This document shows, piece by piece, positions 12,346 to 24,087 of a stretch of 64,000 bases of DNA; the stretch's first letter is position 1; each line of letters starts with the position of its first letter. This DNA comes from Cranoglanis bouderius (Eukaryota; Chordata; Actinopteri; Siluriformes; Cranoglanididae): the NCBI GenBank assembly GCA_023630585.1, contig CM042540.1, positions 10,239,074 through 10,303,073 on the forward strand, given 5' to 3'. The notes beneath the pieces were generated by a model, which did no database searches, was not told where the DNA came from, and saw only the letters and a program-made list of their open reading frames with translations. Made by a program: the position numbers and the translations under genes.

Positions 12346-12759
12346 TTGTTCTAATCCTGTCTTTGCCCCTGTCATTGGTCTGTTACCTAATGTGTGCACC
12401 TGTTCCAGGTTTAGCCCTTAACTTGTTTGTCTATGTATACCCTGCTGTTTCTTTGTCCCATTGCACTGTGCTTTTGTCCTGATTAAATCCAAGCTTTAGG
12501 ATCTGTATTTCATGTTTCCTAGTTTTCACATTTGTACTTGTGTTGCACATGTGTTTTTGTTGTTGATTATGGATTTTCTTTGTTTGACGTTTGCCTGCCT
12601 GTGCTTTGACCTATGTGATCGACCATGACAGTGATTACTGGATTCAGCCTAATAAAACATATGCTAAGTTGAAAGAATAAAGTGTTTTGTTTTTTTTTCT
12701 TTACAAAGAATGTTTTCTCCCTCCTCTTCTCTCTCTCCCGCTCTCTCTTTCTCCCTCAG

Positions 12760-12968
12760 GGCAGTGGTACACGTGCAGGTTGGTGATGTGAACGAGTTCT
12801 CCCCCGTGTTCGGCAGTGCTGTGTATTCAGGCTCTGTGCAGGAGGGCAGAGTGTGTGACAGCATCCTGCAGGTCGACGCCACAGACCGAGACTGTTCGCC
12901 TCAATACAGCCAGATCTGCAACTACCAAATCGTCACAGAGAACGCGCCATTCGCTATCGACCGCAACG
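12760..12968 (+). CDS. clstn2: clstn2 exon: part of a cadherin repeat
   Basis: The exon is preceded by a long CT tract and CAG and followed by GTTAGA. It encodes 69 full codons between split codons. The protein has the cadherin calcium-binding signature DVNEFSPVF at its start and DATDRD further on, and ends in APFAIDRN. Calsyntenins are type I neuronal membrane proteins with two cadherin repeats, a laminin-G-like domain and a single membrane span, and act at synapses and in vesicle transport. The split Gly codon joins the next exon at 21142. The later exons point to the calsyntenin-2 paralogue rather than -1 or -3. This exon alone would only say calsyntenin. Confidence 0.92.
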
Positions 12969-13350
12969 GTTAGACACACACGCTAACATTCACACACACC
13001 GACACTCCCACAGAGTCAGGCAGAACACACATTCTCTCACCTTCAAGCACACCAGCACCCCCACAGAGCATACACATGCTGACTTTTTCAAGCGCACACC
13101 AACACCCCCACAGAGTCAGGCAAAACATATACACACTCATTCACACACACCAAACTTCTGACAGAGGCAGGGGTACTCCATGAGTGCATTGTAAAAACAT
13201 TAGGCTTATTATATAACATGTAGGCTTCATCAATAAATTATATTCTTTCATGCTTCAGATTCTCAAGTGCTGGTTTTCTTTGGCTTTTAAGTGCATATCC
13301 AAGGACAGGGCCGAACATCACCTGAAGACTTCTCACAATTTAGATTTTAG

Positions 13351-13351
13351 C

Positions 13352-13397
<46 letters not shown>

Positions 13398-13418
13398 TAC
13401 ACACACATGCGTGTGTGT
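13351..13418. repeat. (CT)n(CA)n compound microsatellite
   Basis: About 13 CT units pass directly into about 15 CA units with one imperfect unit near the end. Confidence 0.95.
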
Positions 13419-13523
13419 GTTTGCTGCGAATTTAGTTTTTTACTAGAAAACCTGGACAGCTACAGAAACAGCCATTTCTGACCATTTTTGGTGGACATTT
13501 TTCTGTGGCATCACTAATAAATA

Positions 13524-15345
13524 TACAGTTGAGTTCATAAGTTTACATCCCCCTTGCAGAATCTGCAAAATGTTAATAATATTAAAAAAAATAAGAGGAA
13601 TCATAAAAATTGCATTTTGTTTTTTTATTTAGTACTGCCCTGAATAAGCTATTTCACATAACAGATGTTTACATATAGTCCACAACACACAATAATAACT
13701 GAATTTACACAAATGAACCAGTTCAAAAGTTTACATACGCTCGATTCTTAGTACTGTGTACTGTTACCTGGATGACCAACATCCCTTAAGTCCCTTGTTT
13801 GTCCTGAGCAGTTAAACTGCCCATTCTTCCTAAGAAAAATCCTCCAGGGCCTGTGCATTCTTTGGCTTTCCAGCACCTTCTGCAAATTTCACCCCTGTAA
13901 CGAATCAAAAGCATCACTAGCATTATTCTTTTCCACCAGAATAATGTAATGGATCAACTTTAAACATGAAAAACGAAACAGAATCGCACGCTTAGATTTG
14001 AAGCACCTTTTTAAAGGAGACGAGTTTTAAAGCGTGCCCACATTATCTACCAGAATGTGTAGTAACTCGGATGAATCTGCAACGTTTAAAAATATTCTCC
14101 ACCAGTTACAATTCATGTAACAAATTAAAAGATGTTTAACACGTTTAAATGTATTCTCCAATTTATATAAGGAATTAGCTCGACTGGCGTGAAATATATC
14201 TATATATCTAATCAACGCGTGTTGTGACCAGTTATAAATATACATCAGCCATGAAAGGGAATTCATGTATGTGCACATATACATATAGATAATTAACTAC
14301 AATGGATTATAATTAATTATGACTATGTATGTGGTCTGTAAACTGTAGTCTAGTTTAGATTTATGAACTCTCAAGAGGGTGTTTATCCTTCTGGCCAGGA
14401 AGAATTAACCCACGAAGTTTGTTATTAAAGATTAGAGCGGGTAATCGAGATCTTACGCAGCGTTTAAGGGACACAACATGTGACAAAACAGAGAAAATCA
14501 AGCGTGGTGATAATAGATTTTAATAGCTAGATGTAACTATGGATACACATGACTAACTAACTAACTCTAAGCAAAACATGCATATGTACATCTATATACA
14601 AGGAAAAAAAGCAATAGAGAGAAAGTAATGAAATAAAAGGGAAGTAGACAGAAACACAAATAATTAGCCTTTTTCAGAACCAGAAACGAACTTAATTCTC
14701 CTGTAACACAGGGGTCCAATCTTAAACGCAGATATAGGTTCATTAACTATACTTGCATGGCTTCGGTTTCGAAAATTTGCGCGAGGTCCTGTAGAGTTCG
14801 CTGGTTCGTTGTGCCGTTTGAAAAGGCCATCGGCCGTTGCATCCTTTGTCCGGGAGAGTGAGGTCCTGGCTTCCTCTTCCCGGGGCACGTGGCCCCGGGG
14901 GAGAGAAACCGGAAGAGTGTAGAAGTGAAGTTGAAGAGTGACGAAGAGAAGACTAAGAGTGACTCAACGTGAAGAAGAGCGTGGTGTTGTTCAGAAATCA
15001 GTTTGGGCACTGTCATACGCTACACCCCTTTACAACCGTTCCTATATGATTTTTAGATCCATCTTTTCACAGTGAGGAAAACTGAGGGACTTGTACACAA
15101 CTATTACAAAAGGTGCAAACATTCACTGATGCTCAAGAAGGCAACATGATACATTAAGAGCCCGGTGGGGGGTAAACTTTTGAACAATAATAAATTGTTA
15201 TTATTTTGTCTTCTGTTGAACATATAAATATCGTATGTAGCTTCTGATGGGCAGTACTAAAAAATAAGATCATTTTAAAAATGCAATTTTTATGATCCTT
15301 CTTTTTTTTCTGCAGGGTGTATGTAAACTTATGACCTCAACTGTA
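13524..15345. mobile_element. Non-autonomous Tc1/mariner-type element split by a solo LTR
   Basis: The left terminus TACAGTTGAGTTCATAAGTT at 13524 is mirrored at 15345 by a right end reading GTAAACTTATGACCTCAACTGTA. The inverted repeats run for about 100 bases and include AAAATTGCATTTT-type inner blocks. Once the inserted LTR is set aside, the element is about 0.7 kb and has no transposase frame. Confidence 0.85.
13896..15024. mobile_element. Candidate solo LTR of about 1.13 kb with 4-bp target duplication
   Basis: The block starts TGTAACGAATC and ends CATACGCTACA, that is TG...CA. It is flanked by CCCC on both sides (13892-13895 and 15025-15028). It is much richer in CpG than the surrounding Tc1 element and has no coding frame of note. 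AATAAA occurs at about 14631 on the + strand, but orientation is not settled. A long LTR with a 4-bp duplication suits an endogenous retrovirus or gypsy-like element, and I cannot tell which. Confidence 0.6.
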
Positions 15346-15465
15346 GCTAACTGATGTTAAATATATACTTGATAACATTGAGCATACAGTATTTTATCAT
15401 GATTTTTACATTAAGGAACGTCTCGGGTTACTTGACTGTAACCCTGTTCCCTGAAAAAGCGGGAA

Positions 15466-15585
15466 CGAGATGCTGCGTATCAAACGCTAATGAGAATATT
15501 CTTTGTTCAACCGGTTGCGAAGCATGTGTGTCAAACACGCCAAGAATTGGCTTAAATAACCTCGGTGAGTTACGTCATTGATTAC
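15466..15585. repeat. Left inverted terminal repeat of the DIRS element
   Basis: The block carries AACCGGTTGCGAAGCATGTG, GTCAAACACGCCAAGAATTG and GCTTAAATAACCTCGGTGAG. It is matched in inverted order at 19884-20000. A further terminal block, GGAACGTCTCGGGTTACTTG at about 15416, has no clear partner on the right side. Confidence 0.9.
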
Positions 15586-15729
15586 GTGCAACGCTAATGG
15601 GAACGAGAATACCAACGCCGCCGCACTGGAAGTGTCTGAACCCCCAAGGTTGTGTAGTGTGTGCGCACAAACATTGAAAAAGGTCTCAGACATGCCTAAG
15701 GGATATTGACTCAAGGACATGCGAGCCCA

Positions 15730-16880
15730 GAGTAGCATGGACATCCAAACTATAGAATCTGACACATGTGTGCGGAGGGGACCAACCTGCCGCATCACAC
15801 ACTTGCTGCAAGGGGACACCTCTTGCCAAAGCCATAGAAGATGCAACCCCCCTGGTTGAATAATAATAATAATAATAATAAATAATAATAAATACTTTAT
15901 TGGTCGTTTAGCACGAAACTTGTAGCCCTAACTCCTAGCAGCGAAGCTTGACCACGCACCTTGTAGGCTAGGGCAATGGCATCCCTCACCCAATGTCACA
16001 TAGTCTGCTTAGTGGCAGCTGCCCCCTGGTTGCGGCCCCCATAGCATATGAAAAGCTGCTTCGACTTACGCCACTGGCTGGTGCAGTGGACGGAAATCTG
16101 AAGAGCATGTACTGGACACAGTAAGTGAAGTCTTTCCTGCTCCGTTGTCGTGAAAGGGGGAGGACAGAAGGCGTCAAGAACGACTGGATGTATGGTCGAG
16201 AATGGAACTTTTGGAAGATAATTAGGGTGAGGATGTAAAATAGCTTTGACCAGCCCAGGGGCGAAGTCTAGGCAGGACCGTGAGACTGACAGAGCCTGCA
16301 AGTCCCCAATTCTCTTCAGAGAAGTAATAGCCATTAGAAAAACCATCTTTAGGCAGGTCTGACAGGTGCTGACTCTAGTGGTTCGAAAGTGGTGTCAACC
16401 AGACCCTCGAGTACTATAGCTAAGTCCCACGAAGGGACTGTCGGTCTAGTGGGTGGCCTCAACTGCTTGGCTCCACGAATGAATCGGGTGACTAAAGGGT
16501 GCTTTCCCACAGAAACCCCATCAATCAGAGCATGGCAAGCCGAAATGGCGGCCACATAGACGCTGAGAGTACCAGGACATGTGCCTGAGGACAATTTCTC
16601 TTGCAGGAACTCCAGCACTGAAACAACTTGGCAGTGAACTGGGTCTACATGGTGCGCCATACACCAATTTCCGAAAATGTGCAATTTGAAGGCATAACTT
16701 CTTCTAGTGGAGGGAGCCCTGGCACTTAGAATAGTCTCTACTACGTCGGCTGGAAGCCCAGCATCTCCTAGTTGGTCCCTCTCAGGGGCCAGACGTGAAG
16801 GTTCCAGAGCTCGGGCCGGGGATGAAATACTGTCCCCTGTGCCTGAGATAGGAGATCTCTCCTGACCAGAATTGCCCACG
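15730..16880 (-). pseudogene. DIRS tyrosine recombinase, frameshifted
   Basis: The N-terminal core-binding part is at 16879-16349, with APSTRRSYAFKLHIFGNWC near its start. A one-base frameshift at about 16347-16352 breaks the frame. The catalytic half then restarts with MAITSLKRIGDLQALSV, which holds the catalytic Arg. Near 15748-15762 the minus strand reads RFYSLDV, the C-terminal Tyr region. An (AAT)n expansion at 15859-15895 lies between, so the protein is not translatable as one piece. Confidence 0.85.
15859..15895. repeat. (AAT)n microsatellite inside the DIRS recombinase region
   Basis: About 11 AAT units with one skipped base, inserted in the degenerate coding region of the recombinase. 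Confidence 0.95.
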
Positions 16881-17904
16881 GCAAGCCATCAAGGAGGGAT
16901 ATTAGATCTGAGAACCATATTCTGGTCAGCCAACGGGGCGATATCAATAAGAGGCGAGACCCCTGTTGACGGACCTTGGCCAGGACCCACGGGAGCAGAG
17001 CAATCGGGGGAAATGCGTAAAGCCCCCGTCTGGGCCACGTATGGGCCATGGCGTCCAGACCCAGGGGAGCTGGGGGAGTCAGAGAGAAGTAGAGGGGACA
17101 TTGTGCCGTCTCCTGTGAAGCAAAGAGGTCCACCTCTGCTTCGTAAAATCTTTCCCAGATTTGACTGACTACTTCGGGGTGGAGTTTCCATTCCCCGTGT
17201 GTCACAGCTTGCCTGGATAGCAAGTCTGCTCCCACATTCATATGCCCAGGGATGTAAATTGCCCTGAGGGACAGGAACTTGTCCTGTGCCCACAGCAGAA
17301 CCTGCTGCGCTAGCCTGTTCAGGTGGCGCAAACGCAGTCCGCCCTGGTGATTTATGTAAGAGACTACTGCCATGTTGTCCACCCGCACTAGGACATGGTA
17401 GCCTCTTAACTGCTGGAGGAAGTATTTCAGGGCCTGAAAAAGAGCCATCATTTCGAGGCAATTGATGTGCCAGTCGAGAAGATGACCTCTCCAGATCCCT
17501 TGGGCTGGACGGCCGTCCAAGACCGCACCCCAACTTGTGAGGGAAGCATCTGTCGTTAGCATTTTGCGATGACAACACGGACCTAGAGTGGGACCCAAAG
17601 TCAGAAACCGGGGTCTGAACCACATAGAAAGGGTACGAAGCCCCTGGCGCGTAACCCTTATTTGCCTCTGGGGATTGGCACTTGGTTGAAATCCCCTGGC
17701 TCTGAGCCACAGCTGAAACAACCTCATGTGCAGGAGGCCTAGAACCTTCTGAAAGTAATGAACAGTAATTCTCTGGCCTAGCTTTATGTTCTTTAGGGCA
17801 TTTAGAATGGATTCGATGTGTGCATGACACAGCTGTGCCTGCATCGTGATCGAATCCCATACAACCGCCAAATACGTTGTCCTTTGAGCAGGAGAAAGAA
17901 TGCT
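16880..17904 (-). pseudogene. DIRS RNase H domain and RT thumb region
   Basis: An open minus-strand frame runs from 17871 to 16768. It holds a connection region and then RNase H, with LTTDASLTSWGAVLDG (first Asp), NCLEMMALFQAL (Glu), VLVRVDNMAVVSYINHQGG (Asp) and NVGADLLSRQ (last Asp). It is in the same frame as the RT upstream and is separated from it only by a TAA at 17905-17907. The frame's end overlaps the start of the recombinase frame at 16879, as in DIRS elements. Confidence 0.88.
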
Positions 17905-18470
17905 TTACTTGGTGTTGAGTCTCAACCCCAGAGATTCGATACGAGATAGGACGACATCCCGATGTCGAAGCGCCAGCTCTTGCGACTGAGCCAGAATCAG
18001 CCAGTCGTCTATATAATTAAAAATGTGGATGCCCTGGAGTCGCAGAGGAGCCAGTGCTGCATCCATGCATTTCGTGTACGTGCAAGGTGACAAAGCTAGG
18101 CCGAATGGACGAACCCGATACTGGTAAGCTTCGCCCCCAAAAGCGAACCTCAAGAACTTCCTGTGTTGTGGCAAGATTTCTATGTGAAAATATGTGTCCT
18201 TGAGATCGATTGTCATGGACCAGTCCCCTGATTGGATCTGAGACACAATCATCTTGATCGTCAACATCTTGAAATTGCATGTTCTGAGGTAGCGGTTCAA
18301 CCCGCGAAGATCTAAAATTGGATGCGACCCCCCATCTTTCTTGGGAACCAGAAAATACCGGCTGTAATAGCCTGACTCTCTGTCTGGCAGGGGAACACGT
18401 TCTATGGCCCCTTTGTCCAGCAGAGCTTGCAATTCCTGTGTCAACAAATGCACTCATTTCGGTTTCACGG
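17905..18470 (-). pseudogene. DIRS reverse transcriptase core
   Basis: The visible motifs are YYSRYFLVPKKDGGSHPILD (fingers), MTIDLKDTYFHIEI (motif A), VRPFGLALSPCTYTKCM (motif B) and FNYIDDWLILA (catalytic YIDD). It is bounded upstream by an in-frame TGA just before 18453 and downstream by the TAA at 17905-17907. The order and motif wording are typical of DIRS RT rather than LTR-retrotransposon RT. Confidence 0.9.
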
Positions 18471-18749
18471 AAGTGGAGACCATGCCGTTGAAACACAGAG
18501 GCCGATATGCAAACTGAATCCTGTAGCCCTTCTCTACAGTCCTTTCTACCCATGGAGACATATTTGGCAGTAACTTCCACGCTGCCAGCATCTCTGAAAG
18601 GGGCACTAGTTTTGACATTTCGCTTTGATGGGGGGATGTTAGATGTCAACCGAACATCTAACATTTCGCTTGAGACCGCTGTTCCCTGAAACACCGGTGG
18701 TGGCGGAGATTGTACAGCGGCCCCCTGAGGGTGCCAGGAAGGAGCCTCT

Positions 18750-19870
18750 ACTTTCTGTTGGAACTTCTCACACCCCTCCCCGGGGGGGCACACCCCCATG
18801 GTCCCGGGTACTTGACCCTCTGGACTTGTTTCTGGATGAAATAATCGTCCTCAGATCTGGTCTCTTGTTGGGCTGCTGAGTCCCTGCGAGGGGGTACATG
18901 GCTCGCCACACTCCGCTTCTGTGATTCTCGCCGCAGGGAGACCGGATTGGGTCGGGGCTGGGTGGCCGATAGCCAGAACATGGCGGGGAAGAAACTCATC
19001 AAACACTTCTGCGTGTCTCTTGACCTCCCTGAACCTAGTGACGATCATGTTCATGGAGGAACACTTTGTCCCTATCATTGATGCCCATGAGGTTGAGCCA
19101 CAGGTGTCTCTCCGTGGCAACCACCGCAGCCATAGAACGGCCACTGGCATGGGCCGTCTGCTTGGTTGCACGAAGAGACAGATCTGTGGCTCGGCGCAGC
19201 TCTAAAAACGCCTCCTCACTGATACTCCCACCCGTGCTGAGGTCTTTCAGCAGGTCAGCCTGGTACGCCTACAGAACCGCCATGGTGTGCAGGGCAGCAC
19301 CAGCCTGACCTGCTGCTTGAAATGCGACGATGTTACTCTGCAAGGCTTGGTGGGGAGGGTAGGCTTTTTAAGTGATGACGCACTCCCAGGGGAGAGATAG
19401 CCCGCGAGCGTCTCCTCAACCTGAGGCATCGTCACATACCCATGCGCCTTAGCACCCACGATAGTCGAATAGATCGAAGTCGTGGGTACAAAGATCTGCG
19501 AGGAGTAAGGCTTACTCCATGAGCGAGATAACTCCTCATGGAGGTCTGGGAAAAAGAGGTGGCTCAGAGGCGGCGCTCTCAGTCTCCATATCACCGGAGG
19601 CAAGAGAAACTGCGCCCTCGTTTCACTCTGAAGAAGCGCCGGGGCATGCTTCAGCAGCAGGGGTGGGGACTTCGCGATCTGGGGAGAGCGTGAGAGAGAG
19701 AGGAGGAGCCCCACAATCTTAATGAGGATGCCGAGCCTTGAAAGAAAGCAAGCCTCGAGCGGAGCACTCGGATAGAAAATAACTCACAGTGCTCACACTC
19801 AGCATCCTCGAGAGCAGCAATAGCACTCTGCTGCTGTTTGGCACTCCAAACAAAGATCATACGGATCATC
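18750..19870 (-). pseudogene. DIRS gag-like region, broken into several frames
   Basis: Upstream of the RT on the minus strand are overlapping partial frames (19869-19651, 19714-19247, 19171-18851 and 19002-18748). None is long enough for a whole gag. Position and similar base composition suggest they are pieces of the structural ORF of the DIRS element. I cannot recognise a specific domain. Confidence 0.5.
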
Positions 19871-19883
19871 GTCCAGAATAACT

Positions 19884-20000
19884 AATCAATGATGTAACTC
19901 ACCAAGGTTATTTAAGCCAATTCTTGGCGTGTTTGACACACATGCTTCGCAACCGGTCGAGCAAAGAATGTTCTCATTAGCATTTGATATGCATCATCGA
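19884..20000. repeat. Right inverted terminal repeat of the DIRS element
   Basis: It reads CTCACCAAGGTTATTTAAGC, CAATTCTTGGCGTGTTTGAC and ACACATGCTTCGCAACCGGT, the inverse of the left repeat with a few mismatches. The match fades beyond about 20000. Confidence 0.9.
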
Positions 20001-20644
20001 GAGTAGCTTTTGATAGGGAACTCTTGAAGGTGCACGAGATGGCAAATGGGGGCAAGGCTTCCAGAGAATGGAGAGTTCAAAACATGTGTGTGAATCATTC
20101 CTGATTACTATGTTGATTAGCTCATCTCCCATTCAATTGAGGAGGAAAAGATCGCTCTTTTTGATTTTTCTTGAGTAAGAATTCTGATGTTAAATTGAGG
20201 ATCGTCATGATAATTTTTTAAAGTACTGATTAGGTTCAGTGGACTTTGAATTTTTTTTTTTTATGCGAATTTTTTTTTGGCCTGGAAATAAGCACACTCA
20301 TATGTAAGAGATAACGCCAAATGAAGCTGATATCAGAAAATAACAGATGAGGTGGAGGCGAAGATCACTATACTGCAAGGTGAAGTGGTGTTTCCTCAAG
20401 TCTGATGTGTTCTGATAATAGGATGCTCAAGTGGGTGTTATCTCGCTTATAGCATAGCCACTAAACTTAGCAGCATTTAAAAAGTGGGACGTTGATTTGT
20501 TTCACTTACCCATAAGGAACTGATAGTGGAATCTGATTTGATTTCAAGCATATTGAAACTAATCTTAAAATCCATCATTCAGGATTTCTTTTTCAAATGG
20601 TTTAGTAGAACAGGTGAGAAGGTGATAACATAGTGTAAATAATA

Positions 20645-20925
20645 TACAGTGTGTGCATAAGTATTCACGCCCCCTTGAACCTTTCCACATTGTTAGTGAA
20701 CTGAAATGGTCTATAAATCGACGCAATATTGGAGTAAAAAAATCAATATGAAAAAAAAGTCAGTGGCAGAGTAAAGAAGGGATTAGTCAGGGGAGCAACG
20801 AAGATATTGTAGGCTATTTTGTGCTATTCATGACATATAATCCCAATTAAATCCATTTCAGTTCTATGCTATAACACTACAAAACGTGGAAAAGTTGAGA
20901 GGGTGAATACTTATGCAACACAGTA
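20645..20925. mobile_element. Short Tc1-like MITE
   Basis: The left end TACAGTGTGTGCATAAGTAT is mirrored by the right end GGGTGAATACTTATGCAACACAGTA. The length is about 280 bases with no open frame. The ends resemble those of element A at 46081-49913 (GCATGCATATTCA against CTTATGCAAGGCAGTGTA). Confidence 0.8.
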
Positions 20926-21141
20926 TAGGTTCTTTGTCATGATTACATTCCAACATGCTAAACTAAACATGTGATTTATTTATTTTTTTGACCAGATCCA
21001 CTTTTGAGAGTCATCTAGTGAACTGTGAATATTATTATAATCTGTTTAAATTGATCATAGCATTGTAAAATCAGTGCAACCTCCTGAGTCCTGGTGTGTG
21101 TGTGTGTGTATATATATATACATATGTATTCGTGTGTGTAG

Positions 21142-21291
21142 GCAACATCAGGAACACAGAGAGCCTGAGCTTCGACACCCAGCCACACTATGAGATCAGT
21201 GTGACAGCTTTTGACTGTGGGCAGAAAAGAGCGACACGGAGTGCGACTGTACACATTCATGTCAAACCCATCTGCAAACCCGGCTGGCAAG
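21142..21291 (+). CDS. clstn2: clstn2 exon: end of a cadherin repeat
   Basis: The acceptor AG is at 21140-21141 and the donor GTACGA follows 21291. The first two bases complete the Gly codon left open by the exon at 12760-12968. The protein begins NIRNTESLSFDT and ends VKPICKPGWQG, passing through VTAFDCGQKRA. This is the end of a calsyntenin cadherin repeat and the start of the linker to the laminin-G-like domain. The final G is the first base of an Asp codon completed in the exon at 31813. Confidence 0.93.
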
Positions 21292-23348
21292 GTACGAGAT
21301 GCTAATTAACACGTGTATGTGGAGAAATATGATTCAGACTGTCTGACACTGTCTGAAAACCAGGCACACCTTTCTGGATCACGCACACACTCATGCATAC
21401 ACACTCTTTAGTATACCACCCCATCTTTTTGTAATTTCTCATACCTCTCTCAGCAGCTACTTATTATTTCTGAGTCTTTTTTGCTCTTTCAGCGTTATTC
21501 TGTCTTCAGCTTTCTTTCCTTTTATATTCTCTGACTCCTTACATGAACCTTTTTCTATTTTTGAAACAGACAGCAGCATTGCTGTGAAACTGGTTTGAGT
21601 GTTTGTGTGTGTGTGTGTTGTTACAGCTGACAAACACATACCGAACACAGTCATTATTACAGAATATGTTATAGACTTGTAAAATACATTATCTTTTCCA
21701 AAAGTATTGCAGTGGATGACATCAGTCTCTGTAAGAAGCATAGAGCTATATCCAGTAGTAAGATAAATTAAAAGTTAAAAACCTCTAACCTGAAAAGATT
21801 TTTATGTAAACTTATTCTGTGTAATATCCTAATTAATGCAAAAAAACACAATTATATATTTAATTTTACTCAGATCATGTCTCACTTGTTAATGGTGGTT
21901 ATCCTGTCTGTTTTTTTTGTTTGTTTGTTTTGTTTTGTGTTTAAATCTTGTTGTAGCTATGTGTTTATTTTGCCTTTTTTTTGAAGGTTGAACCTTCCTT
22001 GCTGAAACACTCCATTTCAAGGTTGCCAGATTGTAACTCACAAATTGATGTGTTCTTAACTGCATTCACATGTGGAACCAACTAACCTTGTGCTAATAAA
22101 TATAATTGTATTTAGACGTCATTTAGATATCTATGATAGTCATTTGGGAAAGTTTTATTTGAATTACATCGGGAACACTTAACCCAATCTGGCAACCCAT
22201 ATTTCACATAACCACCTCCTCTGCTTTATACGGATTTTGCTGCGTTGACATGATGAAATTCGGATTTGTGCATTGCAACACGGTTTGTCGATCTCAAATA
22301 GGGCTTGAATTAAATATCAATAATATTTATAGCATAACAGCTGTCACTGTGTCACATGACAGTTTCACCTGTTATCACTAAAAGTCTCAATCACTAGAAT
22401 ACTAGACTTCCATGTAACCTGATACTCATTACTTGCTCATTTATTCATTGTTTATAGGCTCCCGGCTGCTTTCATTAGCTCATTGCGAAGTCTTGCCTTT
22501 CTGATTGCATTTCTATGCCTTTATATGTGACTTTTTCTGGTACTTCTGGACTGTTTACTGATTGACACCCTTTGCAAAACCCTCTTGCACTGATGACCAA
22601 TTGTTCGTCTGTCGTTTTTGCCTGTCTATAAGACTCAGATGGTGTCCTACTGTACTGTATGTTTCTTCCAAAATAAATGCTGCACTTGGAACCTACCTCT
22701 CGCAGAGCATGCACAGTTACAATAACAATAATCCAAAACATATGGACAATGGCAATCGCAGTTTTGTAGGAGGATCAAATTAATCTCAAATTATTATAAA
22801 CAGCTATCAGTCAAGGATGGTTAAGACTAACACAAGCTTCCTCCGAGACGTATGAAATCAGCCACCTACTGCTACTAAAATGTCACAGGGCAGCTTAAAA
22901 TTCAGCACAAACTGCCCTGTTCTGTATATACTACAAGCCACCAGGCACCCATGATTATAGATATATGAAATATCACCATTGGAATGTAGGAACTAGGATT
23001 TCCCCCCCCCTGCAAACCAAGTCGTAGATAAGCTGTGTCCATAATTTGAATGAATCCCAGAATGTCCTTCCACTGAGTGCTTCCATAATTTAAGATTTAT
23101 TTAGCCTATGAAATGCAATTCCTGTTAATTATTTCCAAAATAAGCCATGAAAAAGAAGAAAGTTTTCCATTCACCCTGAACTGACCTATTAAATTAAACG
23201 AAAGTGTGAAAATACTTTTTATATTAGGGACAGTGGGAGAGGGAGAAGGGGAAAAAACGAGCGTGTGTGTAGCGAGTAAACAGTTTCCTGCTGAGTTTCA
23301 TAACCAGAGGTAAATAATTCAGCAGGGATTCCAAGTGAGCTACTCAAC

Positions 23349-23350
<2 letters not shown>

Positions 23351-23416
<66 letters not shown>
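23351..23416. repeat. (CA)n(TA)n microsatellite
   Basis: About 24 CA units run into about 9 TA units. Confidence 0.97.
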
Positions 23417-23740
23417 ATGTGCACACAAATGAACACATTCTCTGTGTGCTTTAATACGGCTACAGCAGCGGCTATCCTGTGGAGAAGGGTTTTGATGCAC
23501 ACCACAGAGCACATCATTAAGTGCATATGTGAACTCAAAGATGCCCTTCAGTCGTTTCTGAATAGGCATTTGGTACTCACATGATTTAATCGCACTCAGA
23601 GTGGTAGTGTTTTCTTAGAAAACTTGTCAATCTGGTCATTTTGAACATTAATTTGAATTTGAAGTATGAATAGTGTAGTATCTGTGAATATGTACATATA
23701 TGAATACCAATGACTTCATTTTTCCTAACTGCATACTTAC

Positions 23741-24087
23741 TGGGGGAATGGTGGCTTAGTGGTTAGCACTTTTGCCTCACACCTGCAGGGTTGGGGGTCC
23801 GATTCCCACCTCCATCCTGTGGGTGCTGAGTTTGCATGTTCTCCCTATGCTTCAGGGGTTTCGTCAAGGTACTCCGGTTCCCTCCCCCAGTCCAAAGACA
23901 TGCGTTGTAGGCTGACTGGCATTTCCAAATTGTCCATAGTGTGTGAATGTGTGTGAGTGTGTGCATGATTGTGCGGTTGGCACCCCGTCCAGGGTGTCTC
24001 GACTTGTGCCTCGAGTTACCTGGGATAGGCTCCAGGCTTCCTGTGACCTTGTGTAGGATAAGCGGTACAGAAAATGAATGGATGTAT
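23741..24087 (+). mobile_element. tRNA-derived SINE, copy 1
   Basis: The head has a pol III A-box-like GTGGCTTAGTGGTTAGCAC and a B-box-like GGGGTCCGATTCCCACC about 35 bases later. A body follows (CATGTTCTCCC, CCAAAGACATG, GGCATTTCCAAATTGTCC) and then a tail ending AAAATGAATGGATG. A second copy lies at 43801-44135 with the same order. The spacing suits a tRNA-derived SINE of fish, and it is not a functional tRNA gene. Confidence 0.85.

Larger units (their letters stand above)
1..12759. other. Non-coding stretch upstream of the first visible clstn2 exon (intron)
   Basis: The first visible exon begins with an acceptor site and in the middle of a codon, so this stretch is an intron of clstn2. 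I see no exon here. It holds microsatellites, nested Tc1-type elements at 3.9-7.7 kb, a LINE at 7.9-9.9 kb and a foldback element at 11.6-12.3 kb. The parts at 1-820, 900-3100, 3340-3930, 9900-11590 and 12350-12750 look like ordinary AT-rich intron. Part of 10210-10530 shares wording with the centre of the foldback element, for example 'cttgttctaata' followed by a T-rich hairpin-like context. Confidence 0.7.
15416..20010 (-). mobile_element. DIRS-type tyrosine-recombinase retrotransposon, near complete and broken
   Basis: The minus strand encodes, in order, a gag-like region, reverse transcriptase with YIDDW, RNase H and a tyrosine recombinase. The ends are inverted and not direct repeats. 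The set (inverted ends, RT/RNase H followed by tyrosine recombinase, no DDE integrase) defines the DIRS order. Stops, frameshifts and a microsatellite in the recombinase show it is inactive. The GC content is visibly higher than the neighbouring intron. Confidence 0.93.
12969..21141. other. clstn2 intron
   Basis: The intron begins with GT at 12969 and ends with AG at 21140-21141 (phase 1). It holds a Tc1-type non-autonomous element with a solo LTR inside it, a DIRS retrotransposon and a short MITE at 20645-20925. Tandem-like CACAC-rich text lies at 12975-13160. I see no gene in 20015-20640 or 20930-21140. Confidence 0.85.

Noticed and set aside
16889..17860. 323-aa minus-strand open frame in the DIRS element
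   Set aside because: It is a second frame over the RNase H region. The overlapping frame at 16768-17871 carries the RNase H motifs.
18017..18799. 260-aa minus-strand open frame
   Set aside because: It overlaps the RT in another frame and shows no RT motifs. At most its upstream part belongs to the gag-RT linker.
23750..23825. Possible tRNA gene (A and B box)
   Set aside because: No cloverleaf could be formed and the same unit with a long body occurs at 43.8 kb, so it is a SINE head.
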